DNA from: Bog-473 sp963800725
GTDB lineage: Bacteria > Actinomycetota > Acidimicrobiia > Acidimicrobiales > RAAP-2
Direction: 5' to 3'
Assembly: GCA_963800725.1 (NCBI GenBank)
Contig: CAWDCE010000017.1
Location: 310,001-374,000 of the forward strand
Length of the DNA stretch: 64,000 nucleotides
Shown: positions 1 to 8,906 of the stretch, in pieces
Numbering within the stretch: the stretch's first letter is position 1
How the letters are laid out: each line of letters opens with the position of its first letter
Notes under the pieces: model-generated
Told to the model about the DNA's origin: nothing
The model's database searches: none
Seen by the model: the letters and a program-made list of their open reading frames with translations, nothing else
Translations under genes and position numbers: made by a program

Positions 1-22
1 GTCCGGAGTCGGGTTCGATCAT
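1..22 (-). CDS. rplR: 50S ribosomal protein L18, N-terminal start only (partial)
   Basis: Only the first seven codons (MIEPDSG) fall inside the window; the rest lies beyond the left edge. The ATG sits 12 bases downstream of the rplF stop on the same strand. L18 is the gene that follows L6 in the spc operon, so the name rests on gene order and not on the seven residues, which are not diagnostic. Confidence 0.4.
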
Positions 23-34
23 GTGTTGGTGCCA

Positions 35-574
35 TTACTTCGCTGCCTTCCCGGCCTTGCGGAGCACGCGCTCGCCGGCATAGCGCACTCCCTTGCCCTT
101 GTAGGGCTCGGGCTTGCGGAGCTTGCGGATATCGGCGGCCACCTGGCCGACCTTCTCTTTGTCCATGCCCTTGACGACGATGCGGGTCGGCAAGGGGACT
201 TCGAATGTGATGCCGTCGGGTGCATCGACGAAGACCGGGTGCGAAAAGCCGAGCGCCAGTTCGAGTGCGGTCGGCCCCTTGGCCGTGCAACGGTAACCGA
301 CGCCGACGATCTCGAGCTCTTTGGAAAATCCCTCGGTGACCCCGGCCACCATGTTGGCGACCAGCGAACGCGACAATCCGTGCAGGGCGCGATGGCGCCG
401 CTCGTCATCGGGTCGGCTGACCACGAGTTCGTCGCCTTCTTGGACCACGGTGATGCCCGCCGGCAGGGCGCGTTCGAGGGTGCCCTGGGGGCCCTTGACG
501 CTGACTTTCGGCCCATCGAGGGTCACGGTCACATTGGCGGGAACGGGAATCGGCGAACGCCCAATACGCGACAT
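35..574 (-). CDS. rplF: 50S ribosomal protein L6
   Basis: Intact 179-residue protein, the usual length for L6, which binds 23S rRNA near the sarcin-ricin loop and the factor-binding site of the 50S subunit. It opens MSRIGRSPIPVPANV and has the two-fold repeated L6 fold, with the conserved C-terminal segment EPYKGKGVRYAGE around residues 154-166. It follows rpsH with a gap of about 30 bases inside the spc-type operon. No frame problem is visible. Confidence 0.97.
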   Translation of the reverse strand: MSRIGRSPIPVPANVTVTLDGPKVSVKGPQGTLERALPAGITVVQEGDELVVSRPDDERRHRALHGLSRSLVANMVAGVTEGFSKELEIVGVGYRCTAKGPTALELALGFSHPVFVDAPDGITFEVPLPTRIVVKGMDKEKVGQVAADIRKLRKPEPYKGKGVRYAGERVLRKAGKAAK

Positions 575-604
575 CAGCCATCACCCCGCATTCTCATCTC
601 GGCG

Positions 605-1009
605 TTACCAGACATGACAGAGCACCTCGCCGCCGAGATGACGCTTCCTGGCTTCGCGATCGGTCATCAGCCCGTGACTGGTCGAGACCACGGCCACACC
701 CATCCCGCCGAGCACGCGGGGAATACCATCGGCGCGGGCGTAGATCCGCAGCCCGGGCTTGGATATCCGCTTGATGCCCGCAATGGTGCGTGTGCGGTCG
801 GCCGAGTACTTGAGGCTGATCTCCAGCGTGGTGCCGGGCTTTTCGGTGTTGGGCTCCATGTGGTAGCCCGCGATGAATCCCTCGCGCTCGAGGATCGAGG
901 CCAAGGACTCCTTGAGCTTGGAACCAGGCATCTTGACGGTGTCGAACATGGCGGAGTTGGCATTGCGGATACGGGTCAACATGTCCGCGATGGGATCGGT
1001 CATAGTCAT
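605..1009 (-). CDS. rpsH: 30S ribosomal protein S8
   Basis: Intact 134-residue S8, which binds helix 21 of 16S rRNA and in many bacteria represses its own operon. The N-terminus MTMTDPIADMLTRIRNAN and the C-terminal STSHGLMTDREARKRHLGGEVLCHVW are typical. The first and third codons are both ATG, so the protein may begin two residues later. It lies 7 bases after rpsN. Confidence 0.97.
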   Translation of the reverse strand: MTMTDPIADMLTRIRNANSAMFDTVKMPGSKLKESLASILEREGFIAGYHMEPNTEKPGTTLEISLKYSADRTRTIAGIKRISKPGLRIYARADGIPRVLGGMGVAVVSTSHGLMTDREARKRHLGGEVLCHVW

Positions 1010-1016
1010 GGCTGGC

Positions 1017-1202
1017 CTACCAACTCGCCTTCGTCACGCCGGGGATCTCACCCGCGTGCACCATGACGCGCAGGCAGATGCGGCAGAGCCCGAACTTGCG
1101 GTAGACGGCCTTGGGTCGGCCACAACGCTGGCAGCGGGTGTAGCCCCGCACTTTGAACTTCGGGGTCCGCTGCTGCTTCTCAATCAGTGCCTTTTTCGCC
1201 AT
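1017..1202 (-). CDS. rpsN: 30S ribosomal protein S14, zinc-binding (type Z)
   Basis: Intact 61-residue short S14 with two CxxC pairs (C24/C27 and C40/C43), the zinc-ribbon form used by many Actinobacteria in the spc operon. S14 assembles in the 3' head domain of the 30S subunit. The gene follows rplE with a 5-base gap. No zinc-free S14 paralogue is seen in the window. Confidence 0.97.
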   Translation of the reverse strand: MAKKALIEKQQRTPKFKVRGYTRCQRCGRPKAVYRKFGLCRICLRVMVHAGEIPGVTKASW

Positions 1203-1207
1203 GATGC

Positions 1208-1798
1208 TTATCGAGTCTCCTGTCGGAACGGGAAGCCGAACGCCGCAAGGAGCGCCCGCCCTTCCTCGTTGTTGCGTGCGGTGGTGACGATCGTGATGTC
1301 CATGCCTCGGACCGAGTCGATCTTGTCGTAGTCGATCTCGGGGAAGATGAGCTGCTCGGTGACCCCAAACGTGTAGTTGCCCTTCCCATCGAACGAGCGG
1401 GGCGAGAGGCCGCGGAAGTCACGGATACGAGGGATGGCCAGGCTCAACAGCCGGTCGAAGAACTCCCAGGCCCAATCACCGCGCAAGGTGACCTTGGCCC
1501 CGATGGCCTGACCCTCGCGCAACTTGAAGCCGGCGATGGACTGCTTGGCCCTGGTCACGATCGGCTTTTGGCCAGTGATGATCTCGAGGTCCCGCTGGGC
1601 CCCTTCGATCAACGACGCCTGCTGGGTGGCGCGGCCCACGCCCATGTTGATCACGATCTTTTCGAGGCGCGGCACCTCCATGATGTTGCTGAGGCCCAAA
1701 TCCTCACGCAGCTTGAGCCGGATCTCAGACATGTAGCGGTCATAGAGGCGCGGCCGCTCGGGGGCACCGGTCGTCGGCGTCGTGGCGGTGGTGGTCAC
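1208..1798 (-). CDS. rplE: 50S ribosomal protein L5
   Basis: L5 of about 196 residues; it binds 5S rRNA and contacts tRNA in the P site. I place the start at the GTG whose first four bases overlap the rplX stop (GTGA), because neighbouring genes in this operon use the same stop-start overlap. An in-frame ATG five codons upstream is possible but lies inside rplX. The N-terminal tail of about 18 residues (MTTTATTPTTGAPERPRL) is Thr/Pro-rich, and the normal L5 fold follows with IVINMGVG and GFKLREGQAIGAKVTLRG. Confidence 0.95.
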   Translation of the reverse strand: MTTTATTPTTGAPERPRLYDRYMSEIRLKLREDLGLSNIMEVPRLEKIVINMGVGRATQQASLIEGAQRDLEIITGQKPIVTRAKQSIAGFKLREGQAIGAKVTLRGDWAWEFFDRLLSLAIPRIRDFRGLSPRSFDGKGNYTFGVTEQLIFPEIDYDKIDSVRGMDITIVTTARNNEEGRALLAAFGFPFRQETR

Positions 1799-2103
1799 AG
1801 TTCTGCCCCACATTTGCGGCAGATCCGCACCTTGTCGCCGTTCTTGTTCAACTTCATGCCCACCCGGGTCGGCTGGTCGCAGCTCTTGCAGAGCAGCGCG
1901 ACCGTTGAGACCTGCACCGGCATGAACTTGTCGATGACGCCACCTTGTTGGGTCGCCCGGGTCGGCTTGGCGTGGCGCTTGGCCACGTTGACGCCTTCGA
2001 GGATCACCCGCGACTCCGCCGGGAAGGCGCGGATGACTTCGGCCTTCTTGCCCTTGTCCTTGCCCGAACGGACAATGACCTGATCTCCCTTATGGATCCG
2101 CAT
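1795..2103 (-). CDS. rplX: 50S ribosomal protein L24
   Basis: Intact 102-residue L24, an early 50S assembly protein. A KOW motif lies at the N-terminus (MRIHKGDQVIVRSGKDKGK). The C-terminal half carries two cysteine pairs (LLCKSC and RICRKCG), as in many actinobacterial L24 proteins. The start overlaps the rplN stop and the stop overlaps the rplE GTG, showing tight translational coupling. Confidence 0.97.
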   Translation of the reverse strand: MRIHKGDQVIVRSGKDKGKKAEVIRAFPAESRVILEGVNVAKRHAKPTRATQQGGVIDKFMPVQVSTVALLCKSCDQPTRVGMKLNKNGDKVRICRKCGAEL

Positions 2104-2471
2104 TACAACACCTCCGGAGCCAACGACACGATCCTCATGAACCGCTTGTCGCGCAACTCACGGCCGACCGGGCCGAAGATGCGCGTGCCGCGCGGCTGTT
2201 GCTGGTCGTTGATCAACACCGCCGCGTTCTCGTCAAAACGTATGTAGCTGCCGTCTGGGCGGCGCTTTTCCTTCTTGGTGCGCACCACGACGCACTTGAC
2301 GACGTCGCCCTTCTTCACCGCCGCGCCCGGGATGGCATCTTTGACGGTCGCCACGAAGACGTCCCCGATACTGGCGTAGCGACGGCGCGATCCTCCGAGC
2401 ACGCGGATGCAGAGCACCTCACGAGCGCCCGAATTGTCGGCCACGCGCAGCCGGGATTCTTGCTGGATCAT
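2103..2471 (-). CDS. rplN: 50S ribosomal protein L14
   Basis: Intact 122-residue L14, the normal length; it forms part of the inter-subunit bridge next to L19. The sequence begins MIQQESRLRVADNSGAREV and ends RFMRIVSLAPEVL, both family hallmarks. The ATG overlaps the rpsQ stop (ATGA). Confidence 0.97.
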   Translation of the reverse strand: MIQQESRLRVADNSGAREVLCIRVLGGSRRRYASIGDVFVATVKDAIPGAAVKKGDVVKCVVVRTKKEKRRPDGSYIRFDENAAVLINDQQQPRGTRIFGPVGRELRDKRFMRIVSLAPEVL

Positions 2472-2860
2472 CGGGCCCGCTCCACCACTTCGGTCAGGCG
2501 CCAGCGCTTGAGCTTGGACAAGGGGCGGGTCTCTTGGACGCGCACCCGGTCGCCCACCTTCGCGGTGTCCTCGGCGTCGTGGACGTAGAGCTTCTTGGTC
2601 CGCTGCACGGTCTTGCCGTAGCGGGGGTGGCGGACGCGCTCGACGACCGCGACCACCACGGTCGACTGCATGGCGTCGGAGATGACGACGCCCTCGCGCA
2701 CCTTGCGACGGTTGGGTCGCGATTCGTCGCCGAGCGGTACGGCCGCACTCGGTGCCGCGCTCGGCTCAGGAGCGAGCGTCGGGGCAGCCTCTGCCTCGGG
2801 CGCCTGCACCGGTGCCTCGGCTTCGGTCTCTTACTCGGTCTCTTCGGTCTCTTCGGCCAT
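2468..2860 (-). CDS. rpsQ: 30S ribosomal protein S17 with acidic/Ala-Pro N-terminal extension and an in-frame TAA at codon 10
   Basis: The S17 core (VREGVVISDAMQSTVVVAVV through SKLKRWRLTEVVERAR) is intact; S17 is a primary 16S rRNA binder. Ahead of it is an Ala/Glu/Pro-rich extension. The most natural start, an ATG overlapping the rpmC stop (TGATG, as with other pairs here), is followed at codon 10 (bases 2831-2833) by an in-frame TAA, and the same frame then continues into the acidic leader and the core. Either one base is wrong (GAA read as TAA), or translation starts at the downstream GTG at 2809, which has no convincing ribosome binding site. Confidence 0.88.
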
Positions 2861-3235
2861 CAGGCCTCTTCCTCCACCAGTTCGTCATCGTCGATCGCGA
2901 TGTTCTCGAGGTCACGGACGGCCTCGGCCTCTTGGGCCCGGGCCGCTGCCCGCTCGGCGATCGCCGCGTCCTCGGCCGCGAGCTTGGCTAGTGCGCCCTC
3001 GCGCTCTTCGGCCGTGGCAGCGACGTAGTTCCCTTCGGCCTCGAGAATCTCCCGGGCGCGCAGCACCGTCAGGATGCGCGCGACATCGCGCCGGACCTGC
3101 CCGATACGCGGCAGGGTTGTCCAGCTGACCGGTGGCCAGTTGGAAGCGAAGGTTGAACAGCTCGCGTCGGCCCTCTCCGAGCCGGCCGGCCAGTTCGTCG
3201 GCGTCGAGCAACGCAAGGTCAGCTGCGGTCGCCAT
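2860..3235 (-). CDS. rpmC: 50S ribosomal protein L29 with long acidic C-terminal extension (frameshifted)
   Basis: The first ~41 residues (MATAADLALLDADELAGRL to FNLRFQLATGQLDNP) are L29. One extra base near 3115 breaks the frame, after which RIGQVRRDVARILTVLRARE and a tail ending DDDELVEEEA continue in the next frame. Corrected length is about 125 residues against 60-75 in most bacteria, so roughly 60 acidic/Ala-rich residues are added at the C-terminus. L29 sits at the polypeptide exit tunnel. The start overlaps the rplP stop. Confidence 0.9.
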
Positions 3236-3672
3236 CAGATCGCCACCTCAGCGTGACCGTGGGTCCCTGGACGCACGACGAAGCGCGCCTTGAAGGGAAG
3301 CTTTTGGATGGCCCGCTCCATGGCGGCGCGCGCCAGTTCTTCGTCCACGCCGGCCAGCTCGAACAGGATCCGGCCCGGGTGCACGACGGCGACCCACAGC
3401 TCGGGGTTGCCCTTGCCCGAGCCCATACGGGTCTCGGCCGGCTTCTGGGTCACTGGCTTGTCGGGGAACACCCGGATCCAGACCTTCCCACCACGCTTGA
3501 CGTGACGGGTCATCGCGATACGGGCCGCTTCGATCTGTCGAGCGGTCAGCCACCCGGGCTCCATGGCCTGGATACCGAAGTCACCAAACGACACGGCCGC
3601 GCCGCCCTTGGCCTGGCCACGCAAACGGCCTCGCTGCGTCTTGCGGTGCTTGACTTTCTTGGGCATCAACAT
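3235..3672 (-). CDS. rplP: 50S ribosomal protein L16
   Basis: Intact 145-residue L16, close to the usual 137-140; it organises the A-site region of the 50S subunit. It begins MLMPKKVKHRKTQRGRLRG and contains GSGKGNPELWVAVVHPGRI. An AGTCGG stretch precedes the ATG. It follows rpsC by two bases. Confidence 0.97.
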   Translation of the reverse strand: MLMPKKVKHRKTQRGRLRGQAKGGAAVSFGDFGIQAMEPGWLTARQIEAARIAMTRHVKRGGKVWIRVFPDKPVTQKPAETRMGSGKGNPELWVAVVHPGRILFELAGVDEELARAAMERAIQKLPFKARFVVRPGTHGHAEVAI

Positions 3673-3674
3673 GG

Positions 3675-4712
<1,038 letters not shown>

Positions 4713-5405
4713 CTACTCGCCCTTCTCGTCGGCGTCGGCGGTTGCCTCGGCCGTGTCGTCTTCACTGTTCGCCTCGTCGACGACGTCGGCTTCGGCACTG
4801 ACCTCGGCCGCCACGTCTTCGTTCGTCTCGATCTCGGGATTCGTCACGCCGTCGGTGAGCTCGGTGTCACCCGCATCGTTGATCGCTTCCTCGTTCTCGG
4901 CCGCCTCGGCCGCCTCGGCCTGGGCGGCGCGACGACGCGAAAGGCGACCCGAGAGGTCGGCCCGGCGCCGCGAGGCGTCGACGCGGCGAGAGCGATTGGC
5001 GCTGACCGCTTCGTTGCGCTTGCGCCGTTGCTCGATGCGGGCTTCGGGGAGCCGGCTCACGATGATGGTGATGTGGCAGGTGCGCTTGCGGATGCGCGTG
5101 GCGCGGCCGCGGGCCCGGGGGCGCCAGCGCTTGGCGGTGGCCCCTTCGTCGGCGTAGCACGCCGAGACGTAGAGGTCGTTGGGATTGAGCTGATCGTTGT
5201 GGGCCGCGTTGGCCACGGCCGAATTGAGTACCTTGCCGATGACTTCGGCCGCACCCCGCTCGACCCCGACCAGGATCTCGGCGGCCCGGTCGACGTCTTG
5301 GCCCCGGATGAGGTTCAACACCTGGCGGGCCTTGGACGCGGACATGCCGCTGTGGCGCAGGACCGCCCGGGTACCGGGACGCTCGTTGGTCTTGGTGGCG
5401 GTCAT
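4713..5405 (-). CDS. rplV: 50S ribosomal protein L22 with ~110-residue C-terminal extension
   Basis: The first ~120 residues are normal L22 (VLRHSGMSASKARQVLNLIRG, TCHITIIVSRLPEA), whose hairpin lines the exit tunnel. The 230-residue frame then adds an Arg-rich linker (SANRSRRVDASRRRADLSGR) and a strongly acidic tail ending TADADEKGE. The extension is in one uninterrupted frame. It abuts rpsC directly (TAG then ATG). Confidence 0.97.
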   Translation of the reverse strand: MTATKTNERPGTRAVLRHSGMSASKARQVLNLIRGQDVDRAAEILVGVERGAAEVIGKVLNSAVANAAHNDQLNPNDLYVSACYADEGATAKRWRPRARGRATRIRKRTCHITIIVSRLPEARIEQRRKRNEAVSANRSRRVDASRRRADLSGRLSRRRAAQAEAAEAAENEEAINDAGDTELTDGVTNPEIETNEDVAAEVSAEADVVDEANSEDDTAEATADADEKGE

Positions 5406-5683
5406 CAGCGACGCGCTCCCCGCTCCTGGCCGGCGTGGTAGCGGAAGGTCCGCGTGGGTGCGAACTCGCCGAGCTTGTGCCCGACCATTGACTCGGTGAC
5501 GTAGACGGGGACGTGACGTCGCCCGTCGTGCACCGCAATGGTGTGCCCGACCATGTCGGGGATGATGGTCGAACGACGAGACCAGGTCTTGATGACCTTC
5601 TTCTCGCCACTCGAGTTGAGCACGTCGACCTTCTTCAACAGGTGATCGTCGACGAATGGACCCTTCTTCAAGCTACGCGGCAT
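5405..5683 (-). CDS. rpsS: 30S ribosomal protein S19
   Basis: Intact 92-residue S19 of the 30S head, contacting S13. Hallmarks are MPRSLKKGPFVDDHLLKKV and WSRRSTIIPDMVGHTIAVH. The stop overlaps the rplV start (TGATG). Confidence 0.97.
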   Translation of the reverse strand: MPRSLKKGPFVDDHLLKKVDVLNSSGEKKVIKTWSRRSTIIPDMVGHTIAVHDGRRHVPVYVTESMVGHKLGEFAPTRTFRYHAGQERGARR

Positions 5684-5701
5684 ACGTGTACAACCCTTCG
5701 C

Positions 5702-6538
5702 CTATCGCCGCGCGCCGCGGGTGCGGCGCCGGCGGACGATCATCGAATCGGACTTCTTGTTGCGCGAGCGGGTGCGGCCCTCGGGCTTGCCCCACGGCGA
5801 GACTGGGTGACGCCCACCAGAGGACTTGCCTTCGCCTCCGCCCAGCGGGTGGTCGACCGGGTTCATGGCCACACCACGGGTCTGGGGGCGCTTGCCCTTC
5901 CAGCGGTTACGACCGGCCTTGCCGATCTTGATCAGCTCGGCCTCGGCGTTGCCCACGACCCCGAGCGTGGCCCGGCAGTCGATCGAGACCCGTCGCATTT
6001 CGGTCGACGGCAGGCGCAGCGTGGCGAACACGCCCTCTTTGGCCACGAGTTGGATGCTCATGCCCGCCCCGCGGGCCATCTTTCCGCCACCGCCGGGACG
6101 CAGCTCCACGTTGTGCACGGTCGAGCCGACCGGGATGTAGCGCAGCGGCAGTGCATTGCCGGGGCGGATGTCGGCCCCTTGCCCGCTTTGGATCTTGTCG
6201 CCAACTTTGACGCCGGCGGGAGCGAGGATGTAGCGCTTCTCCCCGTCGGCGTAGTGCAACAGGGCGATGCGGGCGTTGCGGTTCGGGTCGTACTCGATGG
6301 TCGCGACCTTGGCCGGCACGCCGTCTTTGTTGCGGCGGAAGTCAATGATCCGGTACTGCTGCTTGTGACCGCCGCCGCGGTGGCGCGAGGTCTTGCGGCC
6401 GTGGTTGTTACGGCCTCCGGACCCCGGGTTGGGGGCGAGCAGCGACTTCTCGGGGCGATCGCGGGTGATCTCGGAGAAGTCCGACACCGTCTGGAAGCGG
6501 CGACCCGGGCTGGTTGGTTTACGTGAGCGAAGTGGCAT
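5702..6538 (-). CDS. rplB: 50S ribosomal protein L2
   Basis: Intact 278-residue L2, the conserved 23S-binding protein near the peptidyl-transferase centre. The C-terminus carries the functionally important histidine region (GVAMNPVDHPLGGGEGK). The normal length and clean frame contrast with the extended neighbours. Confidence 0.98.
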   Translation of the reverse strand: MPLRSRKPTSPGRRFQTVSDFSEITRDRPEKSLLAPNPGSGGRNNHGRKTSRHRGGGHKQQYRIIDFRRNKDGVPAKVATIEYDPNRNARIALLHYADGEKRYILAPAGVKVGDKIQSGQGADIRPGNALPLRYIPVGSTVHNVELRPGGGGKMARGAGMSIQLVAKEGVFATLRLPSTEMRRVSIDCRATLGVVGNAEAELIKIGKAGRNRWKGKRPQTRGVAMNPVDHPLGGGEGKSSGGRHPVSPWGKPEGRTRSRNKKSDSMIVRRRRTRGARR

Positions 6539-6554
6539 CAGTGCGGTCCTGTGA

Positions 6555-6845
6555 TCAACGATCGAACAGATCGATGGAGTCGTCGGGATGGATGGTGACG
6601 ATGGCCCGCTTGGTGTTGGGGCGGTGGCCCTTGATGTTGGTGCGGCGGTTGCGGGTCGACTTGCCCTTGCGGTTCAAGGTGTTCACATTGAGCACCCGGA
6701 CGCTGAAGGCCTGCTCGACGGCGTGACGCACGTCGATCTTGGTGGCGCCGGGGTCGACGATGAAGATGTAGACGTTCTGGTCCATCAGGGCGTAGCTCTT
6801 CTCCGAAACCACCGGACGGATCAGCACTGCCATGGCGTCACGCAT
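6555..6845 (-). CDS. rplW: 50S ribosomal protein L23
   Basis: About 96 residues, the usual length; L23 sits at the tunnel exit and docks trigger factor and SRP. I choose the ATG giving MRDAMAVLIRPVVSEKSY because it overlaps the rplD stop region and resembles the MRD start of actinobacterial L23. The internal ATG (MAVLIRP) is the alternative. Confidence 0.95.
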   Translation of the reverse strand: MRDAMAVLIRPVVSEKSYALMDQNVYIFIVDPGATKIDVRHAVEQAFSVRVLNVNTLNRKGKSTRNRRTNIKGHRPNTKRAIVTIHPDDSIDLFDR

Positions 6846-7668
6846 CGTTGGGGCCCTCCTCGGCCTCGTCGTCACTCGTCTCATCCGTGGTGGCCTGAGC
6901 GGTGGCGTCATCGGCGCCCTTCGCCTCCTCGAGCGTCGTGTCGGTGACCTCGATGGCGTCGTCGTCTTCCAGCTCGGCCAGTCCGGTCGAGAAGGTGTCA
7001 CTCGAGCCGGGGAGCGTGCGGTCAGAAAAGAGGACCCACTCGCTCAGCAGCACGTCATGTGCGCAGAGTTCGCCGAACGAAGCCGTCTGCACGTGGGGCA
7101 GGTTGGCGAACGAGCGCTGTGCGATTGTCTCCTCGTCGGCCAGCACCACCAGCACCCGACCGCCCAGCTTGAGCTTCTTGAGGGCGGCGACGGCGTCCTT
7201 GGTCTTGGGCTCGTCCCAGTCGAAGGCGTCGACCAGAGCGATCCGATCGAGCGCGGCCCGGTCGCTCAGGGCCGAAAGGAGCGCCAGGCGGATCATCTTC
7301 TTCGGGGTGTGCTGGCGGTAGCTGCGGGGCTTGGGGCCGAGAGCCACGCCACCGCCGCTCATCGAGGGCGAACGGCTGGAGCCCTGGCGGGCCCGTCCGG
7401 TGCCCTTTTGGGAGAACGGCTTGGCCCCACCGCCTCGGACTTCGGCCCGGGTCTTGGTTGACTGGGTGCCCGACCTCGCCGCGGCGAGCTGGGCCGTCAC
7501 GACCTGGTGCAGCACGGCCAGATTGGGCTCGATCCCAAAGATGGTGGGCTCGAGGTCGACCTTGCCGAGATCCTTGCCGGCAATGGACCGCTTCGTCACG
7601 GTCCGCTTGAGGGGTGCGGGACGGTCCTTCTTGATCGGTCCGCGCAGTACGGCGTCGGTCACGGTCAT
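6838..7668 (-). CDS. rplD: 50S ribosomal protein L4 with acidic C-terminal extension
   Basis: L4 core with the tunnel-loop region RSGTQSTKTRAEVRGGGAKPFSQKG and the conserved GTGRARQGSSRSP. The protein has 276 residues instead of about 205-220. The extra ~55 residues at the C-terminus are Asp/Glu/Thr/Ala-rich and end SDDEAEEGPNDA. The frame is clean. The start overlaps the rplC stop by four bases. Confidence 0.97.
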   Translation of the reverse strand: MTVTDAVLRGPIKKDRPAPLKRTVTKRSIAGKDLGKVDLEPTIFGIEPNLAVLHQVVTAQLAAARSGTQSTKTRAEVRGGGAKPFSQKGTGRARQGSSRSPSMSGGGVALGPKPRSYRQHTPKKMIRLALLSALSDRAALDRIALVDAFDWDEPKTKDAVAALKKLKLGGRVLVVLADEETIAQRSFANLPHVQTASFGELCAHDVLLSEWVLFSDRTLPGSSDTFSTGLAELEDDDAIEVTDTTLEEAKGADDATAQATTDETSDDEAEEGPNDA

Positions 7669-8324
7669 CGTGCACCCCCACGTGGGGTCACGGCCTTGAC
7701 GGAGTCCCGCAGCACCACCACGGTGCCACGGCCCCCGGGAACCGCCCCCTTGACCAGCACCAGCTGACGGTCGGGATCGGCCGAGACGACCTGGAGGTTC
7801 AGGGCGGTCACCTGCTTGCCACCCATGCGCCCGGCCATCTTGGTTCCCTTGAACACCCGAGAAGGCGTGGCGCAGGCCCCGATGGCGCCGGGAACACGGT
7901 GACTCTTGTGGTTACCGTGCGAGGCGCCCTGTCCCTTGAAGTTGTGGCGCTTCATGCCGCCGGCGAAGCCCTTGCCCTTGCTCACCGCAATGGCATCGAC
8001 CCGGTCGCCGGCCGCCCAGACATCTGCCGCCAGCTCCTGGCCGACGGAGAAGTCGGCGACATCATCGAGCCGGAGCTCGACGAGGCCCTTGCCGGGCTCG
8101 ACGCTCGCCTTGGCGAAGTGTCCGCTCTCGGCCTTGGTCAGGGCGCTGGCACGCCGGAATCCCCAGGTCACCTGGAGGGCGGCGTAGCCATCGGTCTCTT
8201 TGGTCTTGACCTGGACCACGCGCACGGGCGCGACTTTGAGAACCGTCACCGGTATGGCGCGGTTCTGGTCGTCCCAGACCTGGGTCATGCCGACCTTCTC
8301 GCCGACGATCGCCTTGCTTGCCAC
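7665..8324 (-). CDS. rplC: 50S ribosomal protein L3
   Basis: Intact 219-residue L3 (MASKAIVGEKVGMTQVWDD; GFAGGMKRHNFKGQGASHGN), an early assembly protein with an extension reaching toward the peptidyl-transferase centre. It is the first gene after a 225-base gap downstream of rpsJ. Confidence 0.97.
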   Translation of the reverse strand: MASKAIVGEKVGMTQVWDDQNRAIPVTVLKVAPVRVVQVKTKETDGYAALQVTWGFRRASALTKAESGHFAKASVEPGKGLVELRLDDVADFSVGQELAADVWAAGDRVDAIAVSKGKGFAGGMKRHNFKGQGASHGNHKSHRVPGAIGACATPSRVFKGTKMAGRMGGKQVTALNLQVVSADPDRQLVLVKGAVPGGRGTVVVLRDSVKAVTPRGGAR

Positions 8325-8549
8325 GTGTCAAATCTCCCTGCGCACGGCTTCCCCGTGTGCACGCCAACGCTCCGCCCGGGAATCCCGAGCGGAGCGCTCG
8401 AATGGTTTGGCGTGAGGTACCGGCACAGGCCGGCTTTCACGCACTTCTGTTGTCGTAGAGCAGTGCCTCAGGCACCGCTGGATTGCCGAAATCGGCCCGG
8501 GCGACGTTACACCAAGGCCATGCTGCTCTGCCAGGCGCGATGCCTGGAA
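8325..8549 (-). promoter_or_regulatory. rpsJ-rplC intergenic leader with two hairpins
   Basis: This 225-base gap interrupts an otherwise tightly packed operon. It holds a strong hairpin at 8368-8396 (8-bp stem CGCTCCGC/GCGGAGCG, one mismatch, 4 more pairs, AAT loop), and a 6-bp stem at 8531-8547 (CCAGGC/GCCTGG) right after the rpsJ stop. Neither has a T-tract, so processing or attenuation is more likely than simple termination. Assigning r-protein feedback would be inference. Confidence 0.45.
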
Positions 8550-8876
8550 CTACGCCGTTTGAATCTTTATCTCGATATCGACGCCCGCCGGAAGATCGAG
8601 CCGCTGGAGCGAATCGACCGTTTTGGGCGTGTGCTCGACGATGTCGACCAGGCGCTTGTGGACCCGCATCTCGAAATGCTCGCGGGAGTCCTTGTACTTG
8701 TGCGGCGACCGGATCACCGTGTAGCGGTGCTTATCGGTCGGCAGCGGGACCGGGCCGAGCACCTTGGCCTGGGTCCGCAGCACGGTCTGGACGATCTTCT
8801 CCGTCGACTGATCGAGAATCTCATGGTCATACGCCTTGAGCCTGATGCGAATCTTCTGCTTTGGGCCGTCGGCCAT
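8550..8876 (-). CDS. rpsJ: 30S ribosomal protein S10 (NusE)
   Basis: Intact 108-residue S10, a 30S head protein that also acts as NusE in antitermination. The signature is IRIRLKAYDHEILDQSTEKIV and PLPTDKHRYTVIRSPHKYKDSREHFEMR. It lies 30 bases downstream of tuf. Confidence 0.97.
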   Translation of the reverse strand: MADGPKQKIRIRLKAYDHEILDQSTEKIVQTVLRTQAKVLGPVPLPTDKHRYTVIRSPHKYKDSREHFEMRVHKRLVDIVEHTPKTVDSLQRLDLPAGVDIEIKIQTA

Positions 8877-8906
8877 GGTCTCTACTCTCGTTCCGCTGGT
8901 GGGGGG

